64,000 nt of DNA. Origin: Phytoseiulus persimilis. Taxonomy: Eukaryota; Arthropoda; Arachnida; Mesostigmata; Phytoseiidae. Location: positions 44,640,001 to 44,704,000 of the forward strand of contig CM075101.1 of the NCBI GenBank assembly GCA_037576195.1. The letters are read 5' to 3'. The position numbers and the translations under genes were made by a program. Shown here one piece after another: positions 44,210 through 57,800 of the stretch. The notes beneath the pieces are model-generated. The model was not told the origin of the DNA, made no database searches, and saw only the letters and a list, made by a program, of their open reading frames with translations. Each line of letters starts with the position of its first letter. The first letter of the stretch is position 1.

Positions 44210-46144
44210 GATTGAGCTGCGACTGAGATGCACAAGTGCAATTCGATTCCGAGACGCGGCTGTTCGGACAGCCAAGGAACCCACAGAGTGACTTGAAGTC
44301 GGGGAACTCGCGAATCACGAACAACGAGATCGACGGGAACCGATCTTGCAACCGTTTTCGTTCGCACGTAAGCAGACAGCGGCAGCTGCACTTCCACCAC
44401 ACCAAGAACCACTATCGAAGCCTTCGCAGTAGAAACGCTGACCGGTAGATCTCAACTGAGCTAACACGACACATCGGCGAGTGTTTTCAATCCTCAAGTG
44501 GCGAGTGTGTGGGAAGGGCGGACCTCCGCTGCCGCCCGCCATTCGCTGATTACTGAGAATTGCTCGCTTCAAAATCAACATGAACTTCGAGATCCGGTGG
44601 GGGCTTTTCTAATTAGGGTCTGAGGAGCGTTCACGACGCTGATACCGGACGAGAGCCCGCTCTTTTTGATGCGATACTCGAGACAACAGGCTCATAAGCG
44701 TTCGTCCAAAGCTCGAGCCACAGCTCGGAAAATAGCTTTCTAAGAAGTTTGAGCACTTCTCTATCCTGATTCGAATTCTCGGCCATGCTATCACCGTCGA
44801 ATCGGGAGTTCACGGAGATATAACCGCTCCCTATCATTCCGCAGCTTCGTTCCTGGCTGGGCTCAACAGATATCACAGACGAACCGACCGCGTTTTTGTC
44901 GATTTTCCCTTCTGGTATATAGCAACGTTTCCGCCAGCCTGTTGCCCGCGCGGCAGATTTTGAACGACGCTGTCCGGGGGTACGGGGGCAGTCATTATTT
45001 CCGGCAGATTCGGTATTTTTCAAGAAGGACGGAGCAGCGGGATGTTGAAAATGAGAGGAGGGAGGCGCCGCGATTCGAGTCCAATATAGAGCGAAAATAG
45101 AGGGAGTCGGTAATGCTGCATCGTGGCCGCGTAAGCTTAGATTCCACTCCACGAGCTTCCAGGAACGAGACCTCACTTTTGGCAGGGATCGTCTGCCTAC
45201 ACACATGATCCCAGTCGCTCCTAGAGCTGTTCAGCGTTCACAGATTCCGTCTCTCCCAGTGCCTTGAGGTCGCCTTTGTCCCCGAGAGATTTGTGGGTAC
45301 TGCTGGGTGGGAATTCAGTTGAGTGGGAGGGAATGCCTGTTCCCGGATATCACATGTCGGCCCAGTTCCGGTGTTCCACATCTGGGGCGTTTGATGCCTT
45401 CAGGCGGGTCCCACCTTCTCCAGAAAAAATGAAGTCGAAAGCGATCTAGATCCTCTCGAACGTCTCGATTGTTTCCCACTAGGTATAGGTAGTCTCGGTG
45501 GCTTTGTGAACAATTCTTGGTCATCTCTCAGCGTCTAGCTATCTCGTCTCGTCGCAGGACATTAGTTCACTCGTGGTCTCTTTGGAGTCGGACTGCCTGG
45601 TTGGATTTCTGATTGATTCTCCTTTGACAATCTTCTGTTCTCGTAAGACTTAAGTCTCGAGACTAAAGCGGGACGTTCAGCGAGAGTGTTTGTCATCTAT
45701 TCGTATAGGCCCGACCTTTCCCGTATTGAGCACTCCGCGTCAACGGGGTTCGAGCATCCTGATAGAGCTTGTTCCATCATTCCTTCCTCCAGGGCTCGTT
45801 GGATCAATTCCTGACAACTTGGAGCCATGACTTTCGAAGCGTGAAGATTGTGCCGTGATCTATCGTACAATATTTCTCATTGTGTGTGTCCGTGTATGAT
45901 ACGAGTCTTTTCCGAGTTTAGCCGAAGTTTCCGAACCTATCGGTGGAACATTCTTATAACATCCCTCCCAATCAGTTTCCTCCTACTCCCCACAGCTTCC
46001 CTTGCCTCGCCTCTTCGCTTGCCTTCAACGCGGTTTCTGAGCCTCTTCGGGGTGGCTATAACTTAATTTCAGCATGTGAGCTGTGAGTCCCGAGATCGAC
46101 TGCCTCCCCTGGGTTGGCTTCTTTCGTAGAAGTCTAGCTTGAGA
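44210..46144. other. CDV3 upstream region with an unassigned minus-strand open frame
   Basis: The CDV3 5' untranslated region and promoter should lie at about 44210-44600. A 191-codon minus frame at 44631-45206 ends in a helix-like segment (DREVLKLLRKLFSELWLELW). It resembles no family I know and may be a chance frame or a small gene. Nothing else can be named. Confidence 0.35.
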
Positions 46145-46372
46145 TGAGACACCCTTCTGCACTGCGATGCCTTCGCAAGAGAGAAAGACTATGTTGATGC
46201 GAGCGAGAGACCCGAACTCATCAAGAAGATGATGAGCGGCGAAGAAGAATGGAGAAGAATCTCCAGTTTCATCAGAAAGGTCGTGTCGAAGAAAATAGCG
46301 CTAGGAAGGAGAAGATTGGCCGGACGAGGCCTCCCGCGAGAGACACCACAGATTCCGAATATCAAACAATAA
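46145..46372 (+). mobile_element. Truncated LINE, extreme C-terminus of a reverse-transcriptase ORF
   Basis: The plus frame reads CDAFAREKDYVDASERPELI then KKMMSGEEEWRRISSFIRKV and a basic tail ending with TAA at 46370-46372. The pattern E-x-L-I-x-x-M...E-x-x-W-x-x-I-x-x-F-x-x-x-V, followed by basic residues, matches the end of R1/Jockey-type LINE polyproteins after their Cys knuckle. The upstream part is missing or decayed. Confidence 0.45.
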
Positions 46373-49300
46373 AACATAGAACTCGATAGCATAATATCTC
46401 AGGGTACATAGACGTCGAGTGAAGATCGAGAATCTGAGTCCCCGGTCCTTCACAGCGGAGACATGAGGTTTGAGAGGGTCCACCACACTGACAGGGTGAA
46501 AGACTCAACCGATCCCTGGTGTCCGGAGGGATTTCCTCAGACTCCACGACAAGAAAAAAAAAGCTTGAGATGAGAGTCATGTATCTCTGTCAGCAGAGAC
46601 CGCGTGAAACCAAACTCCACAGTTTCTTCACGCTGTCGAGGCCGGTTGGATAACTTCAGGAGTAATCCCGGGGATTCTGGAGCCTAATGGTTTGAATATG
46701 GGTATATTTCCTCGGCCCCTCCACATGGTCTGCGTATATTCTGGCTTATCTCCACAACCACCCTCTGATTTCAACTTTGATGAGTCCAGTTTAACATACG
46801 GTGTACTTCCCAGTAACGCACCTCAAACCTTTACCTCCCCGAAGACGCGGGGAGACGAAAGATATTTGGGATGCCTCCCAACTCTCGATCTCGGAATTTT
46901 CCACGTGATAAGTGAGAACGAAAATTGTCCGTTGGCTCATTGTCTGTCGCTCTACAAAGAAGCTCCAAGGATCTTGGATTCGACGCCAGCCCCATCCAGA
47001 TTCACTGAACAGCTGAGTTCATCTGAGACCCTCCTTCTTAGCCGCCCTGCAACATGCTGCTGGCTGCACGTCGATCCGGTCAATCGCGTAGGAATCCATC
47101 GAGGACGAACAAAAGAACGAACAAGCGATAAGAAAAATCATACGAATCAACAGATTTCATATCTATTGATGAGCGGGCCGCTCCATGCTACATGGTGAGC
47201 GAGCACCTGATATTCGAGGTATGTTTCCATTCTTATTGAGAGACCGTCACTCATTGCAGGCGAGGTTCAGCTATTAGCAAGAGGGGCGCTTCACCGGAAT
47301 CCTATCAGCCGAGCGAATAGAGGTGGGAACTCGACAGCCATGTCCTCATCAGTTCCAGGAAGCTCCACTGATCATTTTGGGTTCGACTGGCCATCTCATT
47401 TCGATTTCTCGACCCAACAAAGAGAACACGACATCGCTCTGGGCAAAAACTTGAGAACACTGCCTCGTACATGCGGATGACTCTCACGCTGCTTGCTGGA
47501 TACCCCCGAATTTCGCGCCGGAGAATTCTCCGACGTTCTGATTCAGTGATTCCAGGATGGGAGTTGCTCGAATTCCTGATCACTCATCCCCAGAACTGGA
47601 AAAATATTGTTTAACGATATAACCTGAATCGATTCCTCATGCTCTCCCTCGCAGGAAGTCTTCAGGTCTGCAGTTCCCCCGTCCCCCAGCAAATGCCGCA
47701 AGGGTATCGACGTCGAGAAAGTAATACGATCCCTGCTCTACGGTCTTTGGTAAACTGTCATTCAGTCAAAATTGTACCTTACAGACAAACCTCCACACCT
47801 CGTTTTGGAGAAGGATGGATGTTTGTGCCTGCCTTGAACGTCCGGGAAACGCTCCACTGGACGAACGGAGTCGAAAAAAAACGTCTTTCCACTTACTTTC
47901 AGGCGAAGGAAGATTCGCCGAAATCGCTCGGGACTGTTCCGAGTAATGGCGTATAAGAGGCAGTTTAAAACGTGGTTTCCTCTACGTGATCGTGTTTGCC
48001 CTGGCAAGTGCGCCCCGATTCCGATCCATTGGTCTTTAGGTAATGGTACTGGAAATTTGGCAGAAATTGTGCTAGAAGGCCGGAGGAATGTTTCCTTCAT
48101 CCAGCCCACTCGTTATCTGTCGCTTGGAGCTCGTTTTGGGACGATGCTCCGTCAGGTAAGCTCAAGACTCCGGAGCAGTGCTGAAGGAATCTTATTACAG
48201 ATGCTCGTTTTGACCGGGGTCTCCCTTTAGGCAAGCACAGGATGTTGAGGGCAGCTCTGCGATGCCTGGAAATGGGACGCCTGGGGCCAACCGCCCCAAC
48301 TCTTCCTCCCGCAACGGCGCGTTTCGGCCATCACCGTCCACCCTTGCCTGTCCTCCATCTGTTTGGTCGTGGTGTTTCGTTGTTCCGATCACTCAATTTC
48401 CTAATTTGCTCGAGGGTGCGATAGTCCGGCCTCGGGCATCGTTGAGGGCAGCGTCCGCTCATCCGCCTCCAGCATAACGCCCAGGAGGGAGAAAACTCTG
48501 AGTTTCACATGAATCCCCCCCCCCCCCCAAGCCTCATGATTCATGATGTACTGGAACCCCCAGACAGGAATCTTGCTTCAGAATCCATATCGTCAAGGAT
48601 TTAAAGCATCGGAATGGCAAGAACTGCAATACGAGAACTGCAAAACTCCTGTTCTCGAGTGGCACATGCCAGGGTTCGACTTTGTATTCGAGGCAATCGG
48701 GTGAAAGGCGTATCGATATTCATGTTTATGAAACTCAGATTCGGTTAGCTCGACTCTCCGTTCGTGCGACGGAAATATGAGTCTTCAGGAATTCGTTCAC
48801 GCAGGATCAAAGAGAGGAGGACTTTCTATGCACGGGATGAGATCAAGGATCGTGAAAACGCGAAGAATATGCTCACGGGACAACTCGCTGCGATCACCCT
48901 GAAATCCCGCGTGTGAGAAATCCGAAATTGCGAGATGTCGCGACTCCCAACGTCGTCAGAGTCGGGGAGCGAAATCAGACCACGAAGATTATGTCTGCAA
49001 CCATGCGACCACGAAGCTTATGTGCTCAATCAAGTGACGCCAAGTTCTGACGACCCTCATAGAAGATAGTCCCTTGTGCGCGGGGGTTTCGGGTGGCATT
49101 AAGCTCGTTAATTCGATCATTCCAGAGAAGATTCTCTCATGTAGCAACGTTGTCTCGATTCGACAAAAACTGAGTAGGAAGAGTTGCAACTGAGTTCGAA
49201 AATAGGGTGCAACCCATCCTTCGGAGAATCCCGCCCCATTGATGGTGGAGTCAGTGCAGGAGGCCCTCGCATATTGCGGTTTCGCACAGTGAGTGTCACC

Positions 49301-51511
49301 CTCTGTAAGGGACGCCTTGGTAACAGAAGCTTTCATCTCTCGACCCGGCTCACCTTGGTACGACAACGTTATCAAGCGAGATCCTGCCGTCTTCCTCCAG
49401 TATTCGTTCACGCCGACACCACGAAGCTCCTCAATCCAAGATCTGCGAGGGATCAACAAAATCCTGCATCGATCAAGGTCATGAAGTTGTTTCAATCAAG
49501 TTCATGTCCTACGGTCTATATATGTATCCGGGAGAGTGTGCGAGGCGATCTACACCGTATTTCGAACACTTTGCGGAAACGCGCTCCTCAGATTCTCAGG
49601 AATTCATAGACGTTTCAATCGATTTGTCCGGATAGGGAAACATGTGGAAAAAAGCTTCCAGTCTTCTCAGATTCCTCCTGATTCTCAAGATATTAGCCTC
49701 TCTATACAGGAGAAAGTGTTCTAAGGAGGAAGGATCGGAGAACAAGGCACTTCGGATAGCGCAAAAATCGACCCTCTCCGGAAAGTTTGACTTCGCTCCA
49801 TCAGTCTCCGCGTAGGTAGGGGAAATCGTCACCGCTGGGTCTCACGTGTCGCGGAAACACGAAGCGGGCTAAACTGGAGCTTGGAGGATGAAATGTAGTA
49901 TGCATGAATGTATACTGCCAACCGGAAGACTCATCGTTGCGGCGGTAATATGGTTCGGCTCAGAGCGAGGCAACCCGATCACCTCCACCCAGTGGCGGAA
50001 CAACGGTCTCTCAAAGAATCCAAGCGAATACGAGATCCAAAACTGAACCTTGCGGGCTCTCATATTCGCGTGATCGTTGATCACATCGCACTTATTAATG
50101 TTTTTGTCGAGAAATCGTGCTTGATCGACAGGGCCGCCAGGTTTGAGAGTCGCCATTGGCTCAAAGCGATGCGAAAATATGACTTGATCGATTTCAAAGC
50201 TCCTTCCACAGCTCGCCGAGCTTGTAGCTTCGGTCGTAGGGAGGCGGAGGAAAATTACGGTGTTCGAGCCGCCGATGTCGAGATTATACAATAGTTCTTG
50301 ATGAACTTTAGGAGCTCCAGTGTGAAGCTCGAAACGGTGCCCCCGGTGCTGCCCGGTAAGGTGATGCCTTGGGCGCACCCCCCTCCGCCTCCCCCCTATT
50401 CACGCTACGGTCTCCACCTCATCAGCCGATTCGCGAGTGTATTACCGCGAGTCCAGATTGCTTCATTCATTGCATATTGCTGAGGAAATTCCCTGTACGG
50501 CCTCCACAGCAAACCCGTCCGGCTTTTGCTATGGTGACAAGGTACCTGGGGCTTTGGAGATCCACGTACGCCGGCGTTCGCCGCAATTTATGGGGTGGGG
50601 CCGATGGGAATCATCCAGGGTGAAGTCAAGGAGTCTGGGAAACGATCCCGCCCTCCCGCTCGAGACAGCGTCGATGTTGCCAATCTTGAAACTTGTGGTG
50701 CAGACTTCGCTGATCTATCGGTCGTCTCGTCGATTCGAGCGAAATAAACGAGTTTGCCGCGGATATGGCACGCGAGTATCAAGTAATAACCATCTGGGTC
50801 GAGGAATCCTCATTCAAAGCAGAGAATAAGATGTCGAATACTGCGTTCAGTCGAGAGCTACTGCTAGACGAATCCGAAGAAGGAGTCAGCAGTTGAGTTG
50901 CACATAAAAAGTTGATAATTCCGTAGGTGATTCCACCCAGACGCCAATGGTCGTACTCCGCGCTCCATTCGCACTCCCATGAAGGGAGCCATGCCCGCCC
51001 TCAAATCTCTTCGATCATACTGGAAAGGGTGGATTATATTCTACTTGTAAGGATGAAACTAGTCCGTAGAGATCCGGTCTCATCAGGAACATTCTCATAG
51101 GTTTTAAAACTACGTTGATTGCGTCATGAACGCTCACCACGATGCTGATCATCATCACATCGCTTACCCCTCCCCCCTTCCTCCCCTTGAAATCGAAAAA
51201 AGCTTCGTATGCTCCGGGCTTCTACGTTTCCTTCCGACACTCTCAGAAATCAGTTTCGCCGCAGCTTTCGCATGAAACAGCGATATTCGTTTGAAAAAAG
51301 CGCCATTTTCCGTCCAAGAGGAGTGCGAGCCTAAAGACCGCTGAGTGCCGTCAGCGGGCTGTCTGTCCTATTGCATGTGTGTGTGTCTGCGAGCGACCGA
51401 GTCTGTGTGTCTATCTTGGCTCGGCTCGTTCGGTCGCTGGCTGGCTGCTATAGCTGGGGCTGCTGCTGGCCTAAGACGACGACTGAGGGAGACGAATACA
51501 CCTGATTGAAC
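46373..51511. other. Unassigned stretch upstream of CK1-gamma
   Basis: Several open frames of 90-170 codons (46692-47198 plus, 47762-48109 minus, 47946-48230 plus, 48989-49495 minus, 49869-50378 minus) carry no motif I can identify. A C14 run lies at 48515-48528. The region from about 51300 is likely the CK1-gamma promoter and 5' untranslated region. Confidence 0.35.
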
Positions 51512-51544
51512 ATGGCTGTCGGCGTGCGTTCTGCTGAAGTCTGA
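51512..51544 (+). promoter_or_regulatory. Upstream open reading frame in the CK1-gamma leader
   Basis: A ten-codon frame (MAVGVRSAEV, stop) sits about 355 bases before the main ATG. If it is in the mature leader it could damp translation of the kinase. Its presence in the transcript is inferred. Confidence 0.35.
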
Positions 51545-51619
51545 GTGATTCCAACAGCCTTCAGAGTCGCGTCGTCGGATGGATTGGAGATCGTAAGCCT
51601 GCCCCTAGCTGCTGGTTGT

Positions 51620-51690
51620 TGACGACGACGACGGCAGCCGCGACGACGAGGACGACGGCGGCGACGACAACAACAGCGGCGACGACGGCT
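51620..51690 (+). repeat. GAC/GCG-type trinucleotide repeat in the CK1-gamma leader
   Basis: Interrupted GACGACGAC, GCGGCGACGAC and AACAACAGC units. A further GACGAC patch lies near 51778. The whole is GC-rich, purine-skewed and probably structured in RNA. Confidence 0.75.
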
Positions 51691-51898
51691 ACAGTTGCCA
51701 CCACTATTGACCAGCTATCCAAGTGGAGAAGTCGTTCCAGCTAGTGATTGTTACACGGTGAAACGTCGACTACTGCAACGACGACGACCAGGACCGACGA
51801 CAGCTGCAGTAGGCCAGAGGCCAGATCACGTCTAATCGGTGGGACGACAAGAAGAAGCTGCAGCGGTTTGGTGCCAACAACAGCTGCACGGCTGCGAA

Positions 51899-54800
51899 AT
51901 GCAGAAGGACGACAAAGACGAGAGCAAACGGGCCACCGCAGGCTCCACGGCCCGTAGCAAACAGAGCGTCGTGATCCAGTCTCGTACACCAACAGGAGGT
52001 TCGAACGGTCCTCAAGGCGTGCTCATGGTGGGACCAAACTTCAAAGTTGGGAAGAAAATCGGCTGCGGAAACTTTGGCGAGCTCCGGCTCGGTGAGTTGA
52101 ACGAATCGGGTGTTTCTCTGGATAGGTACCGTTGGGAATTCGTAGAATGACTTCATTGGAGACCATCTTTCGCTGGCGGTGTTGGTCGGCCGGCCGGCCG
52201 TCCGTCCAGCTAGCTAGCTAGCTAGCTCGTCAGTCTGTCGGCTAGTTCGCTCAATTGCTACCTTGTTGGCTGTAGTTGGTAGCTTGTTCTCTATCCATGA
52301 CTGTAGAGTTCTCGCTAAATCGACGAGAACATGAGCGAGCGTCTAGGAGGACATCGAGTGGTAATCGAGGCCAGTTCAAGACTTGACAATCACTCGAAAG
52401 GTCATACCTTAGTCACGGGATGGATATAACCAGAGGGAAAATTGTATCTCTCTGAGCGTTCGTCTGGTGTGTTCCCTCCGAAGGGTAGTCTTTGCAAGAG
52501 AACTATGAGTCAACAGCGAAAAACGGTCAGTCGGACTGCCTACTTGGCTGCTAGCATTAACAGATGTATCATCATGAACGAAACGAGTGGGTGATCCTTC
52601 TGTGTCCACTGGCACAGATGGAGTCGGACGGAAGGTACTTCTGACTTTCACTGTCTCGGTCCATCCGATCGACCGACCGGTTCTGAAGGCACCCATTGTT
52701 GCCATCGTGGGCTCTTAGTGTCAGCGCAGAGGGAAGAAGTGTTATTGATAACACTATTTATGTTGAGAGCCTGATGCCTGTAATGTACCAGGGCTCCGTT
52801 CCCATAACGGGCTGCCCTCATCTATTCAGAATGGCTTATGTCACTGCAATACTCTGGAAAGTCACGACCATGACTCGATGGCCAGCGGTCTGCTCAGAAA
52901 CTAGGAATCCGAACGCTCTCTGCTGTTTTCCGAACGTATCCTCTGCTATCGTCCCGGAATTCGCCATGGCTGTGCTCGAAATAACTAGGGAGTTGAGTCT
53001 CGAACCAGGGGTGAATTCCGCTATGATATAATTCATAACGGTAATGACTCTGACGTAGGTTTTCAGTACAGAGTCCGTTACGAGTACGAAGAGTGTCGAA
53101 CGGATTTGTCAGGGGCCACACAGCGCTGCGGAGGGCGGTCTGTGATCCTCGGCCTGGGAATCATGCTCTCTGGCCGTTCGCCGGCCTGGCTTGATCCGTT
53201 TGGATGACTACGCTGGAGCCGAGGGAGTCGTCGTGCATGCTGGACAGATGCACGGGCACGCTGCTAACGAGGGTGCGGTTCCAAGAATGTCACGACGTTC
53301 AAAAACACACTCGAATCTGTTGTTATCAACCGCCATGGGAGCTGGTGCTCCTGTCCGTTGAGATAACTTTTGGAGACGTGTCTCGTAGGCGGTTCGGACA
53401 TCTCTAACGGCGCTCCAGGCGGTTGACCGGCAACGTCAAACACCGCTTTTATTATTTCGGTTGCTATCTCCGTGAACAAATTATTCGGTTTTGCTGTCGC
53501 GGGCTGTGTTTCTCGACTTGACGTTCCTCCAACGACGATTTCTGGGTCCATCGCCATCTCTGACAGTCAGGCAGCCGAACGTCTTCGAACCAGTTCGTGT
53601 TTGGAAAATTCGGAAGTATTTTCGTCGGTCGGATCGAGGGCGTGATCTAAACGTTGTGCGAGGATTCTCGAAAGGCCTCCACCGTGCGATCAAAAGATTC
53701 TTGGGCTGTAGATAATTTCGTTCGGTGCTGGAGTTGCTCGAGGACGAAAAGGGGTAGGGTGCCATGAGACGAGTCGTCTAGGGACATGTATAGTGCAGAG
53801 ACATCTGGACAGGGATCATGCGCGCGGGAGCATTGTGTGGGAGGGCTTCCGCATCGGAATTCGTAAACAACTCCGGAGGATCATGCATGCCCCCCGCGCC
53901 CGGATATGAAAATCAGCGAAATGAATTTCCGCGCTGGGCGGGAGAAGGTTGTTTGCGTCTGAAATTTCGTGTGAGATTCCCTCCCTGAAAGTTCATGGCG
54001 CTCCTGCAGAGTGATTGGAACACAAACCCGCAGGAATCATATGCGCGGATCCCGGAACCCAGTCCCCCATCTTGTTGCGAGCGATGGAAGCCTGAGTCTG
54101 GGAAGGGGAGGAAAGCATTCGTGTGAAGAAGAATGGCGGGACTCCGTGAGAAAAAGAACGTAGCCGACGATCTCGGTATGGGTCATCGCGGAGGGTTCCT
54201 TTGCGAAGCAATCGTTTCATTAGGTGGTCGTGGCTCACCGAGATGTAGTCTACCGGCTGCTCTGTACTCCTGCTGGAAAGCGTAGACGTCGGACTGTTTC
54301 TGAGCGCAATAAGCCGTTTGGGAAGAAAACAAACGCACAAAGGGCAGCGAGATCTTTCCTGAGGTTGACGTCGTGGTCAGAGCCAAGAAGGATAACACCC
54401 AACTAGGGCGCTCATCGATTTTTATTCGTCCGCCTCACTGGGGTCCCATATTTGTTCAGATTGTCCGCCGAATCGAGAGGCGAGAAGTCGCGAGAATCGG
54501 TGACAACAACAACTCGTATATTTAGCCGAGGAGAATCTCCCCGAGTGAGCTCAAAGTCCCCGTTCCGTGAGCTCGATAAACATACCCGTCCGTCGAACAC
54601 ACCGTCCTCCTAGCGAGAGTTTCGCATCCGGGTCGATAACGGATCGCGGGCTCGTTCTGCTACTTTTGAATCTCAGTCTGGATGATTCTGTGGAAACCAT
54701 GAGGCGCGGCAACTGAGCTTGGTGATGCTCGGTGTGGTTCCCTTCAAGGTTTGTCGGTGTATCTCATTCGCCGGAATCGACGGATGGACTTGTCTTGAGG

Positions 54801-57800
54801 TGACACATCGAAAACCGGTTCGCTGGGAGCATCCTGAATTCCCAGGGGGAGCTCCGTGCATCCGTCTCTTGAGTGGCGAAAATTGGAAAGCGAGTGTCGC
54901 GGACGAACCAAAGCAGCTGACGCGCCGAGCTTCTGAGCTGGATCTAGAGTTTCCTGAGTTTGCTGGCTCTCTTTCGGTGAGAACTTGTCAGAATATGCGC
55001 GGAAGCAGTCGATGTCTCACTTCTCCGGCCACCGGACTTCCGCTGAACTATTCGCGTCTGCGTCCTGAGGGACACCAGGAAACAGGAGAACCCCCGGTGA
55101 CTTTGGAAGCGTAACTGCGGTAGCCTCCTCTGTTCTGTCACTCAGAGTCTCGACACGCGAGAAATCGTAGGAGACCGTGAGACGTATCGAGAAAAGGTCG
55201 GAGTTAGGCGAGTGGCAGATGTTACGCGGAAACAATCGATACAAAAAAATAAAAGGAGAAGCCGCTCACGAGCGGCTCGAGGTGGAGCTCCTGGATAGGA
55301 TATATGACTCCCCGCTCGCTGACACGCAGAGTTCACTAGCGCACCCTACGGAAACGGTAGCTCAAATATTTTTCCCGCTCATCCCAGGCGTCGCAGGAAT
55401 TCGTTCGCTGTAGGGCTTCGGGTCGGTCTCCAGAAATAGTAAGCGCGAACACATGTGTTACTCATATTTGCTCTGCACAGTATACTGAGTAACTGCTGAC
55501 ACATCTCAACGCCGGATTCATGCGCGAGTGGATCGTTCCTAGTTTTGAGTTGTTCGTCAACCACTTGTTCGGTTTTTGCTCCGAAATATTCCTCGAACTT
55601 CTCTCGCTGTCCCTCATGGAGCAGACGGTTGCTCCGCCAACTGCGGCCTTGTTGCTCCCTGGAGTTCTTTTCCGAATGGATCGCTCGAAACGAGCTCCTC
55701 ACATAATTCCAGCTCTCTCGATCGCCTCAAAACTATATTCCCCTTTTTCCCGCCATCCGAAGACTAAGTCTCGAGAGAGGTCTCTCTGTGAATGGCTGCA
55801 CTGGAGTGGAACGAAGAGCGAACATCTGATCCCTTGCGAGCCGGATAGCTTCCAGGAGAGCTTTGGAACCTCGGGAAAGGTTCGATCATTGACGAGCTCC
55901 GGACAAGTGGGCCTGGAATATCTCCACCATTATCCTCGAATGATTACAGGAGGAGTCTTTCATGAAAAATTAGGGATCAAATTTATGGGGCGCCTGATCA
56001 TGGATCAGAGCAAAAGATTTCGCGCATTCTGCAACAGCTCGAAAACGAAGGAATATACGGAAGAAATCGGAATGGGAATGGTGATTCCTGGCAAAACCCG
56101 ATCCCCCCATGATCATTGGCTTGATACTTATCGAATGATCTGTGCGATATCTCTCAGAACATCAGTTTCAGTCTTGTGAGCGATGTTCGGTCCGATGTCC
56201 GGTGATTTACCGATGCTGTGTTTGCTATAGCATTTATCGATCAGTTCGACAGCCTTGTGACATCCGATCCTCCAAACGACAGCATGTTTTTGTGCTTCCG
56301 AGGCGGTTGATACACCGACATTGCTTATCATTGCCCCTCTAGAAGACAGAGGGGATCCCGCCAAAGATTCGCATGGATCGTAATCTTCGTCTAGAGCCCC
56401 GTGTTTGTTGTCCCTGCGGTGCGAGAGGAGCGAGGATGATCGTATCACAACTGGTATGATCTCACCTTCACCCAACCGCTCGACATCAAATTAAACTCTT
56501 GTCTTAACATGCCGGTTAAGCTTGTTCCCCGAATCATTTCTGCTCCCTCGGAATCGATTTTCATTCTGGAGCCCGAGTCCCTCGCACAGAGGTTGTTCCG
56601 ATGATGGTGTTCTGCCTGAACAGCTTCCCACCTTTCGAAACCATCTCGCGATCGATATAGAAGAGCTTCGAGCTCTTTATACCGACTTTTTTTGGTTCCT
56701 GTGGCCGCCTCCTAACGCTCGCGTGTGAAGGTCCTGGAAACGCTTCCGTGACCTTTCCAGGCTGTAAAAAACGACTGTTAGCCTCTTTGTGGCCGTCGCC
56801 ATCTTGTGATCTCTTCGCAGCGGAACGATGACTTTTTTCGCGTCAACGTTTCGGGCATCATTATAAACGGATTAAATTGTTTACGAAACTGGGAGCTATT
56901 GCCAATTTTCGATTCCGACCGCCGAAGCTTCCCGGTATACCGGCTCAGTCGCCCCCAGTTGATCTAGCTGATTTCGGCTTAGAACGTTGAGTCATCGGAT
57001 GGGGTCTAGCTTCGTGACGAGTCGGTAGAGATTTTCCAAGAGCTCCCGGGATCCGGAAAAGTACGGTTTCTAGAGTCCAAGGTTTGAATTATACTTGCAG
57101 ATATGCCGGAGAATGCTAGGGGTGAGAAAGTCATAATGCGCTTCAGGCTCCGTCGGTTTCTGTACTGGGCACGATTCTCGTTGCGATTCACGACAAAAAC
57201 TCGAGCGCGACTCAATCGGGACCAGTTTCTTGCAGGCTGCGAGCCGTCCGCCTTCTTAACGGATTTCACGGTTGAGAAGAATGCAAAAACGACGCGCCAT
57301 ATCTATCTTCCAGTTAGGAAATGATTCACGAAGCCGGAGACGACTCCCGGGAAGCGGGAGCTCATGTACATATGAGGGTCGTTCCCAAAGTCATGACTTT
57401 TGCGGAGTATAAAATGAGCGTTCAGATCCGATCTGAGGAGTCGATGTCGAGACACTAAGCGCTTCGGTGATCAGTATTGCATTGGATGAGCGGAAAAATG
57501 AGCTTCGCGATTACTCGTCACCGGTCCTTGAGTCCCCCCGGAGGAGCTCGACTCGAGAGTCTGCTATATTAACGGAGTATTGTTTCCTTTTTCAGGCAAG
57601 AACCTTTACAATAATGAACACGTGGCCATCAAATTGGTGAGTAACCTTCACCTCTTGAACTAAGAAGTGAAACATATCGGCGAAAGAGACGGATGTTGTG
57701 TTGGATCATTGATCGAGCTCCAGGCTTTTCTTGGTCTCCCTCCTTCGAGTCCAAACTTACTATGTTCAAGCACGCAAAGCTCCCACTCTGGGGAGAACTC

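Noticed and set aside
43494-44291. 265-codon plus-strand frame overlapping CDV3 exon 1
   Set aside because: It lies opposite a well-supported coding exon and its intron, and the sequence shows no motif; treated as a shadow frame.
49869-50378. 169-codon minus-strand frame with an equally open plus-strand frame opposite
   Set aside because: Both strands are open over the same bases and neither shows a motif, so neither can be preferred.
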